64,000 nt of DNA from an uncultured Agathobaculum sp. GTDB taxonomy: Bacteria; Bacillota; Clostridia; Oscillospirales; Butyricicoccaceae. The stretch spans positions 124,001-188,000 of the forward strand of contig NZ_CALWJJ010000003.1 in the NCBI RefSeq assembly GCF_944380985.1, read 5' to 3'. Positions 27,761 to 36,567 of the stretch are shown here, piece after piece; the stretch's first letter is position 1, and each line of letters opens with the position of its first letter. The translations under genes and the position numbers were made by a program. The notes under the pieces are model-generated. The model was not told the origin of the DNA and searched no databases. It worked only from the letters and a program-made list of their open reading frames with translations.

Positions 27761-30127
27761 CTATCCCAAAATCAAATCGGCATAATGCACGGTTGCCATT
27801 GCGTCTTTTGCGTAGCAATCTGCCCCGATCGAGTCTGCGTAATCCTGTGTAAGGACTGCGCCGCCAACCACGATTTTTGTTCCAGGCGCCTTTTCGCGCA
27901 GCAAACGGATAGTCTGTTCCATGCTCACGACCGTTGTCGTCATCAACGCGCTTAGCCCCACCAAAATCACGCTTTGCTCATGAACTGTGTCAAGTATCAC
28001 TTGAGGGTCGACATCTTTGCCCAAATCAAGTACTTGATAGCCATAATTTTCAAGCAGCACCTTGACAATATTCTTGCCAATATCATGAATATCTCCCTTA
28101 ACTGTTGCAAGAATGACCTTGCCACGGGTTTGCTGCGGCACATCGCGCATTGCGTCTTTGACAACCTCAAACGCTGCTTTGGCTGCTTCGGCGCTCATTA
28201 GAAGCTGTGGCAAGAATAGCGTGCCTGCTTCGAATCCTTTGCCCACGCGGTCGAGCGCCGGAATCAGTTCGGTGTTGACTAATTCAAGCGGCGGCACAGT
28301 TTGCAAAGCGTCTTTTGCAGCCTCGGCGGCACGGTACTGCAGACCGCGCTCGATGCTATCACCAAGCGATACCACTGTATCAGTAGATACCGGCGGCAGC
28401 GCTGCCGGCTGATTTCCGTAAGCTGCAATAAAATCTGCGCACTGCGTATCCTGATTGGTAAGCGCAAGATAAGCGCGATAGGCACGCATCATAGACTCGG
28501 CATTTGGGTTAATGATCGCACAGGACAGGCCACTTTGCAGCGCCATGGTGAAAAAGTTTGCGTTGATAATCTCGCGCTGCGGCAAGCCAAATGAAATATT
28601 CGATACACCAAGAATGGTGTGCCCACCCAACTCATCGTGCACACGGCGAAGTGTCTCCAGTGTGACAAGCGCGGAGCGGCTATCGGACGAAATAGTCATC
28701 GCAAGCGCATCGATCACAATATTCTCAGGATCGATTCCATATTGCGCGGCAGTTTGATAGATTTTCCTTGCGACTCGGACACGGCCTTCGGCATCCTCTG
28801 GAATGCCGTTTTCGTCAAGTGTCAGACCTACGACCACGCCGCCGTATTTGCGCACCAGCGGAAATACCGCCTCCATACTCTCGCGCTTGCCGCTGACCGA
28901 ATTGATCATTGGCTTGCCGTTATAAAGACGCATGCCGCGTTCCATCGCCGCAGTGTCAGAGGTATCGATTTGCAGCGGCAGCGCAGTCACACCTTGCAAC
29001 CGCGTGACAACGCGCTCCATCATTTCCGGCTCGTTTATTTCAGGCAGACCGACATTGACGTCCAAAATATGCGCGCCATTATCCTCCTGTGTTAACCCTT
29101 CAGACAGAATGTATTCAATGTTATTTTCATGCAGCGCCGCTTTAAATTTGCTCTTTCCCGTCGGATTGATACGCTCGCCGATAATAACCGGCTTTTGCCC
29201 GATCTCGACCGCCTGCGAAAAAGACGATACAACGGTGCGCCGCTTTTTTTCGGCGGGAACAAAACGCTTATCTTTACAAATCTTTATCATCTTGCCGATA
29301 TGCTCCGGCGTAGTGCCGCAGCATCCGCCAAGGACCTGCACACCAAGTTCGGCAATCTCGCCCATCAGGGCAGCGAATTGGTCCGCGTCAATATCAAATA
29401 CGGTTTTGCCGTTTTCGCTGCGCGGCAGGCCCGCATTTGGGGTGACAATAACGGGCAGGGAGCTTACTTCCGTCATTCGCTTGACAATCGGCAGCATTTG
29501 TGCCGGACCCAGTCCGCAGTTGACGCCCAGTGCATCCACGCGCAGTCCCTCCAACATGGCTACAACCGAATCCACCGTGCCACCGGTCAGCAGCTTACCT
29601 TGCTCGTCAAAAATCGTGGTGACAAGCACCGGCAGGTTGGAGTTTTCCTTGGCGGCAAGTACGGCGGCCTTGGCTTCGTAGCTGTCGCTCATCGTCTCGA
29701 TGAGAATGAGGTCGGCACCCGCTTCTGCGCCGATACGCACCACTTCACCGAATAGCCCGACCGCCTGCTCAAACGGCAGGTCACCCATCGGCTGCAACAG
29801 CCGGCCGGACGGTCCAATATCCAGTGCGATATAGGCATCCTCCCGCCCGGTCTGCCGACGCGCCTCCTTTACATTTTCCACTGCAGCCCCGATAATTTCT
29901 CGTAGATTATCCGGAAATTTTAGTGCATTTGCGCCGAATGTATTGGTGTTGATGATGTGGCTGCCTGCCTCCAGATAAGCACGGTGTATGGCAATCAACT
30001 CGTTAGAATGTGTTAAATTCCAGGTTTCGGGAAGCTCACCGGCGGCAAGGCCACGCTCCTGCAGCATCGTACCCATGCCGCCATCAAAAAACAGCCATTC
30101 TTTTCCCAATCGTTCTCTTAGGTTCAT
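27761..30127 (-). CDS. metH: Cobalamin-dependent methionine synthase lacking the activation domain
   Basis: The 788-residue enzyme transfers methyl from methyltetrahydrofolate to homocysteine via B12. The homocysteine domain (about 1-300) carries its zinc cysteines in GVNCGLGP and GGCCGTTPE. The pterin-binding domain (about 320-580) starts with GERINPTGK. The B12 domains (about 590-788) include VKGDIHDIGKNIV, with the cobalt-ligand histidine, and VGLSALMTTT. The usual C-terminal SAM-binding reactivation domain of long MetH is absent but is encoded by the gene just upstream. Start is well supported by AGGAGATAAAAC-ATG. Confidence 0.95.
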   Translation of the reverse strand: MNLRERLGKEWLFFDGGMGTMLQERGLAAGELPETWNLTHSNELIAIHRAYLEAGSHIINTNTFGANALKFPDNLREIIGAAVENVKEARRQTGREDAYIALDIGPSGRLLQPMGDLPFEQAVGLFGEVVRIGAEAGADLILIETMSDSYEAKAAVLAAKENSNLPVLVTTIFDEQGKLLTGGTVDSVVAMLEGLRVDALGVNCGLGPAQMLPIVKRMTEVSSLPVIVTPNAGLPRSENGKTVFDIDADQFAALMGEIAELGVQVLGGCCGTTPEHIGKMIKICKDKRFVPAEKKRRTVVSSFSQAVEIGQKPVIIGERINPTGKSKFKAALHENNIEYILSEGLTQEDNGAHILDVNVGLPEINEPEMMERVVTRLQGVTALPLQIDTSDTAAMERGMRLYNGKPMINSVSGKRESMEAVFPLVRKYGGVVVGLTLDENGIPEDAEGRVRVARKIYQTAAQYGIDPENIVIDALAMTISSDSRSALVTLETLRRVHDELGGHTILGVSNISFGLPQREIINANFFTMALQSGLSCAIINPNAESMMRAYRAYLALTNQDTQCADFIAAYGNQPAALPPVSTDTVVSLGDSIERGLQYRAAEAAKDALQTVPPLELVNTELIPALDRVGKGFEAGTLFLPQLLMSAEAAKAAFEVVKDAMRDVPQQTRGKVILATVKGDIHDIGKNIVKVLLENYGYQVLDLGKDVDPQVILDTVHEQSVILVGLSALMTTTVVSMEQTIRLLREKAPGTKIVVGGAVLTQDYADSIGADCYAKDAMATVHYADLILG

Positions 30128-30130
30128 GTT

Positions 30131-30775
30131 TTATCTCCTAAATGCACAGTCTGTTTTTTCGCAAACCTCACAGCCCTTGCGGTGGCAAGGCTGCGGCGTG
30201 TCAGCAAGGCCGATCACCGCGGTAACTGATTTGACAGGCGCGAGCAAGCAGCTTGCCGTAACCGTTAGCCCGATCTTGCGCGGCGTGTCCAGTAGGCGGC
30301 TAAAATCATGCTGGTGCGTGATAGGAAAATCACCATATCCAGGACTAAAGCGTGGCCGGCAATACAGACCATCCGCCTCTGCCTCCCGCACTATCGCCTC
30401 ATTAACCTCATCGCAGTAGGTTTCGATCATGGCCGCCGCCACCGCTTGGTATAGCACTGCATCGCTCATGCGCACTGCGCTTGCGCGCGCGATCAAACGA
30501 TCCGCCGCAATGCCGAGTGTGGCTGCCATCAGATACACCGCCACACAGCCCTTGAGATTGCGGGCCAGATTTTTGCTGCAAACAGTAATGTCCGCAAAAG
30601 CAAGCACATCCTCTTCCGGATGTGTCAGCATAAAACGGCGGAATACCGACCGCGGCTGCACCGCCGCCTGTAATTCCGATGCACAGCGCGCAAGATTTTG
30701 CTCGACAGCCTCATCCGGCTGTGCACTGCGATAGCCCAGATAGCGTACCGCTTCATTACGATCAAACTCAATCAT
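30131..30775 (-). CDS. Stand-alone methionine synthase activation-domain protein
   Basis: The 214-residue protein matches the reductive activation domain of MetH. It contains EVNEAIVREAEADGL and RFSPGYGDFPI, the SAM-binding signature, near residues 125-150. A C-terminal cysteine cluster (CHRKGCEVCEKTDC) is extra and could carry redox or metal chemistry. It would remethylate oxidised cob(II)alamin on the truncated MetH encoded three bases downstream. Its ATG overlaps the metF stop (ATGA), so the three genes are likely translated as a unit. Confidence 0.85.
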   Translation of the reverse strand: MIEFDRNEAVRYLGYRSAQPDEAVEQNLARCASELQAAVQPRSVFRRFMLTHPEEDVLAFADITVCSKNLARNLKGCVAVYLMAATLGIAADRLIARASAVRMSDAVLYQAVAAAMIETYCDEVNEAIVREAEADGLYCRPRFSPGYGDFPITHQHDFSRLLDTPRKIGLTVTASCLLAPVKSVTAVIGLADTPQPCHRKGCEVCEKTDCAFRR

Positions 30776-31632
30776 TGTAAAATCTCCGACAAACTGGTTT
30801 GAATGCCCGCCGCAACTTCAGGGCGGTTCATCGAGTAGACATGAATATGGTTAACACCATTTGCGATCAGATCGATGATCTGTTCGGTCGCATAGATCAC
30901 ACCCGCCTGTTTCATAGCAGCCGGGTTGCCGCCGAATCGGTCAACAATTGCTTTAAACCGTTCAGGAAGATAGGTTCCCGACATTGAAGTAATGCGCTTG
31001 ATCTGGGTGACGTTCGTCACCGGCATGATGCCTGCCACAACAGGCACAGTAATGCCCTTTTCCCGAATGCGGTAGAGAAAGTTATACAGGATATTATTGT
31101 CAAAAAACATTTGAGTGGTTAGAAATTCGCAGCCCGCCTCAACTTTTTCTTTGAGATGCATAATATCCTCGGTTTTGCTGGCCGCCTCGGTATGACCCTC
31201 GGGATAGCACGCGCCGCCTATGCAGAAATCCCCCTGCGACTTGATATCACGCACAAGCTCGGAGGCATAGCGATAGTCGTTTGCGCTCGCGCCGCCGGGC
31301 GGAATATCACCACGCAGTGCAAGCACATTTTCAATTCCCTGCTGCTGAAAAGTTCCAAGCATTTTGGCTACATGTTCGCGCGTTGAGGAAACGCAGGTCA
31401 GGTGCGTCAGCACGGTTACATCATACTTTTTTTGCAAATCAGATGCGATATGTACCGTGTGTTCGCTCGTTCCACCGCCTGCACCGTAGGTAACGCTCAT
31501 AAAATCCGGACGGAGCGCCGCAATCTCCTGTGTCGCCTGCGCAACAGTTTCATATGTGCTGCTTGTTTTCGGCGGGAACACCTCAAACGATAGCGTGACA
31601 TTATTTGTATCAAAAATGCTGGAAATTTTCAT
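30772..31632 (-). CDS. metF: Methylenetetrahydrofolate reductase
   Basis: The 286-residue flavoprotein reduces methylene-THF to methyl-THF, the methyl donor used by MetH. It shows SFEVFPPKTSSTYE near 15-28, MSVTYGAGGGTSEHT near 46, LALRGDIPPGG near 102, and TTQMFFDNN near 172. First gene of the metF-activation domain-metH operon, with ACAGGAG upstream of its ATG. No SAM riboswitch or other leader was found upstream. Confidence 0.96.
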   Translation of the reverse strand: MKISSIFDTNNVTLSFEVFPPKTSSTYETVAQATQEIAALRPDFMSVTYGAGGGTSEHTVHIASDLQKKYDVTVLTHLTCVSSTREHVAKMLGTFQQQGIENVLALRGDIPPGGASANDYRYASELVRDIKSQGDFCIGGACYPEGHTEAASKTEDIMHLKEKVEAGCEFLTTQMFFDNNILYNFLYRIREKGITVPVVAGIMPVTNVTQIKRITSMSGTYLPERFKAIVDRFGGNPAAMKQAGVIYATEQIIDLIANGVNHIHVYSMNRPEVAAGIQTSLSEILQ

Positions 31633-31735
31633 GTGCCTCAGCTCCTGTTTTTTTGCATTTGTCTTAGTATAGCATAAATCATACCTTTATTTCCAGCTAT
31701 AAATACGATATAATAAAATAACTGGAGGAATTCCC

Positions 31736-32644
31736 TTGACAGAACAACTTAGACACTGCCGCCTGTGTCCACGCGCATGCGGCGTAAATCGCATGAAAAA
31801 CCGCGGTCTGTGCGGCGCCAACGATCAGGTTGAAGCCGCGCGCGCCTCTTTACATATGTGGGAAGAACCGCCGATCACAGGCATACGAGGGTCGGGTACG
31901 GTATTCTTTTCACACTGCTCGCTTGGCTGCGTTTTTTGCCAGAACCGTCAAATCAGCTGTCGCGAGGCGTTTGGACAGACGATCACCATCCCTCAGCTCG
32001 CGCAGATCTTTCTCTCGCTTGAGCGCGAGGGAGCACACAATATCAATTTGGTCACCGCTGTGCACTATGTGCCGCAAATTATAAACGCGCTGAGCCTTGC
32101 ACGCAAGGCAGGATTATCCATTCCAGTCGTTTACAATACAAGTAGCTACGAGTGCGTCGAGACGCTTCATATGCTGGAAGGCTGGGTGGATATTTATCTG
32201 CCGGACTATAAATATTACAGCAGTTACTATGCTGCGCGCTACTCTCGTGCGGCGGATTATCATGAAACTGCCGTCAGCGCCATTGCCGAGATGGTGCGGC
32301 AGACGGGCGCGCCGCAATTTGACGAAAACGGTATGCTGACACGTGGAACAATTATCCGCCACATGATGCTGCCCGGTCTTACGGGTGATACCGCACAGAT
32401 CCTGCGCGATATTGCAAATCGGTTTGGAGATACCGTGCTGGTCAGCCTAATGCGGCAATATACGCCCTTTGGCGTGGATGAGTGGCCCGAGCTGAATCGC
32501 ACAGTGACGAACGCGGAATACGACGAGGCATGTACGCTTTTTCGTGAACTTGGGCTTGGCGGTTTTTTCCAACAGGATACGGCCGTCAGCGAAAGCTTTA
32601 TTCCGGTCTTTGACGGTACAGGATTGGAGGACAAAAGCAAATGA
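31736..32644 (+). CDS. Radical SAM protein, pyruvate formate-lyase-activase-like
   Basis: The 302-residue protein has an N-terminal cysteine pair (CRLCPRAC near residue 8) and the radical-SAM cluster motif in CSLGCVFCQN (CxxxCxxC, near 62-69). A TIM-barrel pattern follows, with STSSYE-type and DYKYY segments. It belongs to the group annotated as putative PFL-activating enzymes, whose substrates are mostly unknown. Start is TTG, chosen because TGGAGG lies seven bases upstream and no ATG fits. Its stop overlaps the start of the following thiD (ATGA), implying coupled expression. A TATAAT box lies at 31709-31714. Confidence 0.85.
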   Translation: MTEQLRHCRLCPRACGVNRMKNRGLCGANDQVEAARASLHMWEEPPITGIRGSGTVFFSHCSLGCVFCQNRQISCREAFGQTITIPQLAQIFLSLEREGAHNINLVTAVHYVPQIINALSLARKAGLSIPVVYNTSSYECVETLHMLEGWVDIYLPDYKYYSSYYAARYSRAADYHETAVSAIAEMVRQTGAPQFDENGMLTRGTIIRHMMLPGLTGDTAQILRDIANRFGDTVLVSLMRQYTPFGVDEWPELNRTVTNAEYDEACTLFRELGLGGFFQQDTAVSESFIPVFDGTGLEDKSK

Positions 32645-33426
32645 AGACTGTACTTAGTATTGCCGGTACTGATCCCAGCGGCGGCGCGGGCATCCAGGCA
32701 GACTTAAAGACGATAGAAGCGCATGGCTTGTATGGCATGGCGGCCGTTACAGCCGTGATTGCGCAAAACACGACCGGCGTATATGCTATGCAAGCAGTTT
32801 CGCCAGAGCTGGTAGCAAAACAGATTGACTGCGTATTTGAGGATATTCGACCAGATGCGGTCAAACTTGGTATGCTGTACAGCGCCGAGATCATTTACAC
32901 AGTAGCGGAGCGGCTTTGTGCACACCACGCCAAGAATGTTGTGCTTGATCCAGTGCTGATTTCCTCCAGCGGGCATACGCTAAGCTGCGCCAATGCCCTT
33001 CCGGTAATGATGGAGCACATTCTGCCGCTGTGTACGCTAATTACACCCAATCTGCATGAGGTCTCGGCAATGACCGGTCGGTCGATCGGAACGCGCGCCG
33101 AAATGGAACAGGCCGCACGGCAACTTGCGCTGTGCACCAATGGCGGCATACTCATTAAGGGGGGACATCTGGCGGACTGTGCGGACGATCTGCTGTATAA
33201 TGACGGCGGGCTACACTGGCTGCACGCCCCACGAATTGAAAACCCAAACACCCATGGAACTGGATGCACACTATCCTCCTCGATCGCTTGCAATCTAGCG
33301 CTTGGTGTGTCTCTATCCGGTAGTGTCAAGCGCGCCAAACGCTATCTGACGGCTTGCATCCAGTTTGGACTTGATCTAGGGCATGGCCCGGGACCGCTGC
33401 AGCACCGAGTGGAATGGGAGGAATGA
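32641..33426 (+). CDS. thiD: Hydroxymethylpyrimidine (phosphate) kinase, ThiD type
   Basis: The 261-residue kinase phosphorylates HMP and HMP-P for thiamine synthesis; some relatives act on pyridoxal. It shows SIAGTDPSGGAGIQADLKT at the N-terminus, KLGMLYSAE near 77, VLDPVLIS near 101, and the anion-hole NPNTHGTGCTLSSSIA near 205. A second ThiD is encoded in the thiamine cluster at 61.3 kb, so this copy may serve vitamin B6 salvage or another substrate. It starts within the stop of the radical-SAM gene, so a shared pathway is possible. Confidence 0.88.
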   Translation: MKTVLSIAGTDPSGGAGIQADLKTIEAHGLYGMAAVTAVIAQNTTGVYAMQAVSPELVAKQIDCVFEDIRPDAVKLGMLYSAEIIYTVAERLCAHHAKNVVLDPVLISSSGHTLSCANALPVMMEHILPLCTLITPNLHEVSAMTGRSIGTRAEMEQAARQLALCTNGGILIKGGHLADCADDLLYNDGGLHWLHAPRIENPNTHGTGCTLSSSIACNLALGVSLSGSVKRAKRYLTACIQFGLDLGHGPGPLQHRVEWEE

Positions 33427-33497
33427 CACTGTCTTTCTACCAGCTGGAAGGCGACGTAACCCGGTTGATTGGCTTTGACAAGCGAAGTACTGAATGA
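33423..33497 (+). other. 24-codon ORF overlapping the thiD stop
   Basis: An ATG overlaps the thiD stop (ATGA) and opens a 24-residue frame (MTLSFYQLEGDVTRLIG...). The overlap is typical of coupled translation, yet the frame stops after 24 codons. It may be the beginning of a third operon gene cut off by the insertion or deletion that formed the island boundary. No family was recognised. Confidence 0.3.
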
Positions 33498-33540
33498 TGT
33501 AGCGACACGCGACTCAGGCTAACTATCACGCGATCATGCC

Positions 33541-33684
33541 TCATGATACCAGATGAGCCGCCGCCAGCATCCAGTTGGTTCCGTGCTCCACCATAGTGCC
33601 AACCGCAACAAGCGGCATCGGATAGAGCGCCATAATATCACCAGGATTTCTTTTTACTATGTATTGTGTTTTACCGCAAAAATG
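33541..33684 (-). pseudogene. Remnant of a flavin reductase / flavoredoxin-like gene
   Basis: The minus strand encodes VKRNPGDIMALYPMPLVAVG followed by a TMVEHGTNWM stretch and a stop. The LYPMP-VGTMV pattern is the N-terminal signature of flavin-reductase-like FMN-binding proteins. The frame has no start codon and ends after about 45 codons, so only a fragment survives. It lies between thiD and the amidase and marks an old gene broken at the island edge. The similarity is judged by eye. Confidence 0.5.
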
Positions 33685-33743
33685 GGAATAAGTCTTTTAT
33701 AGATTCTTTCAACCTTCCGCTTTCTCACCGGATTCGTTTTATT

Positions 33744-34526
33744 TTAAACTTTCGTCAGATACTTCTTATCAACTGCTCCCGTAACTGCTCCGCTCTTTTG
33801 TGTGGAAATGACTACCCGATTGCCGCTGATCTCACGAACATATAGGCTGCAAGAATACACCCAAGGCTGAAACCTTATACTTTTACCATATATCGGAGCG
33901 CCACCCGCCAGCTTTACCTTATCGCCCACTTTTAAAACTGGGGTCTGAATGATATGCTCTGCCTCGCTTGTGGATGGATTGGAAGAACTGCCGCCAAGTA
34001 TTTTAGTAACCTTTCCGGCCAGATCGCCCAGTTTTGCATATAACCAATCGCCGGGGCAGCTCTTATTGGCAAACCAGCGGTGAACGGTTAGCACCATTTC
34101 CCCTTCTTTCGGCTGATAGGCAAGGGTTTTTTCCTTATTCCCTAACCAAAGCAGCCTGTTCTTTCCGTTGCGCTTGCAAATATCCACACAGAGGTTGATA
34201 AGCGACTGGTAAACCACATCATTCATAGTATAAGGCGGTTTATCGTCCGACGCGCACTCAATCGTTACTGCTCTCTGATCGTTGGCATAGCTGGAGGAAC
34301 ACCAGGAGCGATTTTTTTCATCTACACAAAGGGATATGCGCCCGTCCTTTCCAATGCCGTAATTGCAGCTTGCTCGCTTTGACGGGCTTAGAAAGCAACT
34401 GCAAATGCTCTCTGCCGAAAGCTGTCCCACCACACAATGCGGTGTGATGCGGTCAATTTTGTGGACGCGCTGCCCTGAATGATTCGGGGAAAGCCCCGTA
34501 TAAGATACCAATCCAGAATTACTCAT
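33744..34526 (-). CDS. N-acetylmuramoyl-L-alanine amidase (phage-type endolysin)
   Basis: The 260-residue protein has an amidase_2/PGRP-type catalytic domain (about residues 15-170). Zinc ligands are suggested by ITPHCVVG (near 28) and VHRWFANKSCPGDW (near 148). An SH3-like C-terminal wall-binding region (about 195-260, beginning LKVGDKVKLAGG) follows. It has no signal peptide, as expected for an endolysin that needs a holin to reach the wall. It starts almost on the holin stop. The usual reading is prophage lysis; here no phage structural genes are present and the upstream gene encodes a LanM-type enzyme. Confidence 0.88.
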   Translation of the reverse strand: MSNSGLVSYTGLSPNHSGQRVHKIDRITPHCVVGQLSAESICSCFLSPSKRASCNYGIGKDGRISLCVDEKNRSWCSSSYANDQRAVTIECASDDKPPYTMNDVVYQSLINLCVDICKRNGKNRLLWLGNKEKTLAYQPKEGEMVLTVHRWFANKSCPGDWLYAKLGDLAGKVTKILGGSSSNPSTSEAEHIIQTPVLKVGDKVKLAGGAPIYGKSIRFQPWVYSCSLYVREISGNRVVISTQKSGAVTGAVDKKYLTKV

Positions 34527-34529
34527 TTT

Positions 34530-34790
34530 TCATCGTCCTTTCGGTTCCATATAGGTCATAACCTGCCTGCTGTCTGATGTTCCTATGGTTGTTGGATCGA
34601 CCACAATCCCCAAAATTGCTAAAACTGTAAATATAGTGTTAATGATGGCTGCAAGCTGTTCGTCCAATCCCCCAAAATCCCATTGATACCCAAACGGGGT
34701 TAGCACGCTCTGAACAAGCAGAAGCACCGCCGGTACAAGCGTCAGCCAGAATGTTTTGTTTTTGATTCTTACTATCCAATTAATTTTCAT
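34530..34790 (-). CDS. Phage holin (phi LC3 type)
   Basis: The 86-residue protein begins MKINWIVRIKNKTFW, the phi LC3 holin family pattern. It has two hydrophobic segments (about 14-30 and 46-62) and a hydrophilic tail containing DPTTIGTSDS. Such holins form inner-membrane lesions that let endolysin cross. It is preceded by GGAAGGGG seven bases before the ATG and followed directly by the amidase, forming a lysis cassette. It lies 53 bases after the LanM-like gene on the same strand, so all may share one transcript. Confidence 0.9.
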   Translation of the reverse strand: MKINWIVRIKNKTFWLTLVPAVLLLVQSVLTPFGYQWDFGGLDEQLAAIINTIFTVLAILGIVVDPTTIGTSDSRQVMTYMEPKGR

Positions 34791-34843
34791 GGTTTTCCCC
34801 TTCCTTTTTTTAGCGCAGTTTGTTTATACTCTTACCATGTAAA

Positions 34844-36466
34844 TTATAATGTTAAAGCTAAGAATTCCGTAATATACTTATCCCATCCTCCCGACAGCAA
34901 CTGACGCCCATTTTCCCTAATAATTCGCTGTATATCCAATTTTTTCAGTTGGTTTAATGTGTATATTTCCGTGTTGTCACAGAAAACAACTGTATTATTA
35001 TCTGTGTAGGATATTGTGAAATAAGGTATATCGCCATTTTTAATGCTCTCGACTAATGCGTCTGTCATTTTGCCACATATGTTTCTCCAGTTTTTGTCAT
35101 ATACCTCCTCTTTTGAAAGTTCATGCATTTGAACAAGTAGTTGTGTCTCCGCACCATCCTTCCATCTAGTATCCATATTTTCCGCATAAGAGTACGAATA
35201 GCACTGCAAATCGGCTGTCGAAATGGGAACCCAGCGTATTTTTTCCAGCTTTTTATCGGTGGCCGTTTCTTCTGTGACCCATTCTATAATCAACTCTGTA
35301 ACACGCTCGCTAATTTCATGAAATGCCCTTTTCCCCTCAAAAAAACCCATACAAAGTTCATCTCGGTATTCTTTATATGCGATATTGCTTTCCTTGTATG
35401 ATCTGCCATCAAAAATCCGAAACGCTGCGTTCGCCCTCTCGTCGCCCGGCACAGTCGCCTGGTTGAGCGCCATATTCAGATTGGTCTCGTTAAACCTACA
35501 GTCTCCGAGAATTTCAGGCGTCAAAATGCATTCCGCATCCAGAATAACCGGGCCCTCCTTTGTCGCCATTATATTATCTTGATGTAAGTCGGTAAGCCCG
35601 AGCAGCTTGGCAATACAGATCAAAACGCCCATCTTCTGGTAATACTTTTTCGCTTCAATCGGAGACATTGTATCCGTTTTTTCCACAAATTGCACTTCTC
35701 CATATTGCGTTTTGTTGTCAGATAATATTTTTGTCTCTGCCTTCATAACTGGTAGCGTTAGATCTTCATACCCTGCGTGACTTTGATAATACTGGTTAAA
35801 TATCTGGATGATTTCACTGAGTAGCTGTTCCGCCCCAACCGCGTGCGGTTTATACACAACTTTCGTTCCATCCTCCTTGGTAATAATAAGTACCTGCTTG
35901 TTTCCTATATGGGGATCCGATCCGGTCAAACAAATTGTTTGATAATTTTCATAAGCCTGGTTTTCGGCCACACTTTTAATAAAACAATTTAGTTTATTGA
36001 GCCTTTGCGCCATAATCTTACAGGTATTCTCTTTTGTCTTATCACTCCAATAAAGCTCCAAGATCCCGTTATAAGCTATATTATCAATAACTTTGCATGG
36101 GTTACATACATGGTACGATAAAATATCCGCCATATCCTCACACATCTGTGCGCGCTGATTATTGGTAAAATTCTTTGCGCTAAGGATTTCAAAAAAAGTT
36201 CTTTCTTTGTTTTGAATATCCATCATTTTTTCCAAGTTGGTCATGACCAGTTTCTTCTTACATTTATCTATGCATAATGACATCAAAGCCTCAATCGCTA
36301 AGCAAAAACCGTTTTGAAAATCATTCCCTTGTAGCCTTTTTTGATTCAGCATGTTTTTTTTCTCTTCATAATAATTGGCAATTTTTTTTGCTGTGCCGGC
36401 TTTCAGCTGAGCATCCACACCCCAATCAAGGAGCTCTTTTTGCAGCTGTTCCTTTGTCCAAATCAT
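34844..36466 (-). CDS. Stand-alone LanM-type lanthipeptide dehydratase domain (DUF4135), no cyclase
   Basis: The 540-residue protein matches the N-terminal dehydratase half of class II lanthionine synthetases. Visible motifs are GSDPHIGNKQV (near 187), VVYKPHAVG (kinase lysine, near 210), TDLHQDNI (near 294), and VILDAEC (near 308). RWVPIST near 412 keeps the Arg and Thr that, as I recall from CylM, serve phosphate elimination. LanM proteins are about 900-1050 residues with a C-terminal LanC cyclase; here the frame ends normally after the dehydratase domain with no LanC zinc motifs. It is AT-rich compared with the chromosome. The ATG has GGAGGG upstream. It may phosphorylate or dehydrate Ser/Thr in a partner, possibly the product of the preceding gene. 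Confidence 0.82.
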   Translation of the reverse strand: MIWTKEQLQKELLDWGVDAQLKAGTAKKIANYYEEKKNMLNQKRLQGNDFQNGFCLAIEALMSLCIDKCKKKLVMTNLEKMMDIQNKERTFFEILSAKNFTNNQRAQMCEDMADILSYHVCNPCKVIDNIAYNGILELYWSDKTKENTCKIMAQRLNKLNCFIKSVAENQAYENYQTICLTGSDPHIGNKQVLIITKEDGTKVVYKPHAVGAEQLLSEIIQIFNQYYQSHAGYEDLTLPVMKAETKILSDNKTQYGEVQFVEKTDTMSPIEAKKYYQKMGVLICIAKLLGLTDLHQDNIMATKEGPVILDAECILTPEILGDCRFNETNLNMALNQATVPGDERANAAFRIFDGRSYKESNIAYKEYRDELCMGFFEGKRAFHEISERVTELIIEWVTEETATDKKLEKIRWVPISTADLQCYSYSYAENMDTRWKDGAETQLLVQMHELSKEEVYDKNWRNICGKMTDALVESIKNGDIPYFTISYTDNNTVVFCDNTEIYTLNQLKKLDIQRIIRENGRQLLSGGWDKYITEFLALTL

Positions 36467-36489
36467 TGTTATCCCTCCTGATTCTTAGC

Positions 36490-36534
36490 AAACTACGGGC
36501 GGCGCCCTGAATTCTTTGGCACCGCCCGTAGTTT
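36490..36534 (-). terminator. Strong hairpin between the 206-residue gene and the LanM-like gene
   Basis: AAACTACGGGCGGTGCC pairs with GGCGCCGCCCGTAGTTT over 17 bases with one mismatch, around an 11-base loop. On the minus strand it is followed by GTTTGCTAAG, a poor U tract, so leaky termination or 3'-end protection is more likely than full stop. That arrangement raises the upstream gene product relative to the downstream enzyme. Confidence 0.6.
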
Positions 36535-36567
36535 AAATATTCCTATGACGATTACAGATAGTTACAA

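Noticed and set aside
33744..34790. Holin and amidase as part of an intact prophage
   Set aside because: No capsid, tail, terminase, integrase or replication gene is present on either side. They may still derive from a phage.
34844..36466. A full-length LanM broken by a frameshift
   Set aside because: No LanC zinc motifs were found in any frame in the 53 bases before the holin or beyond it, and the frame ends at a natural domain boundary.
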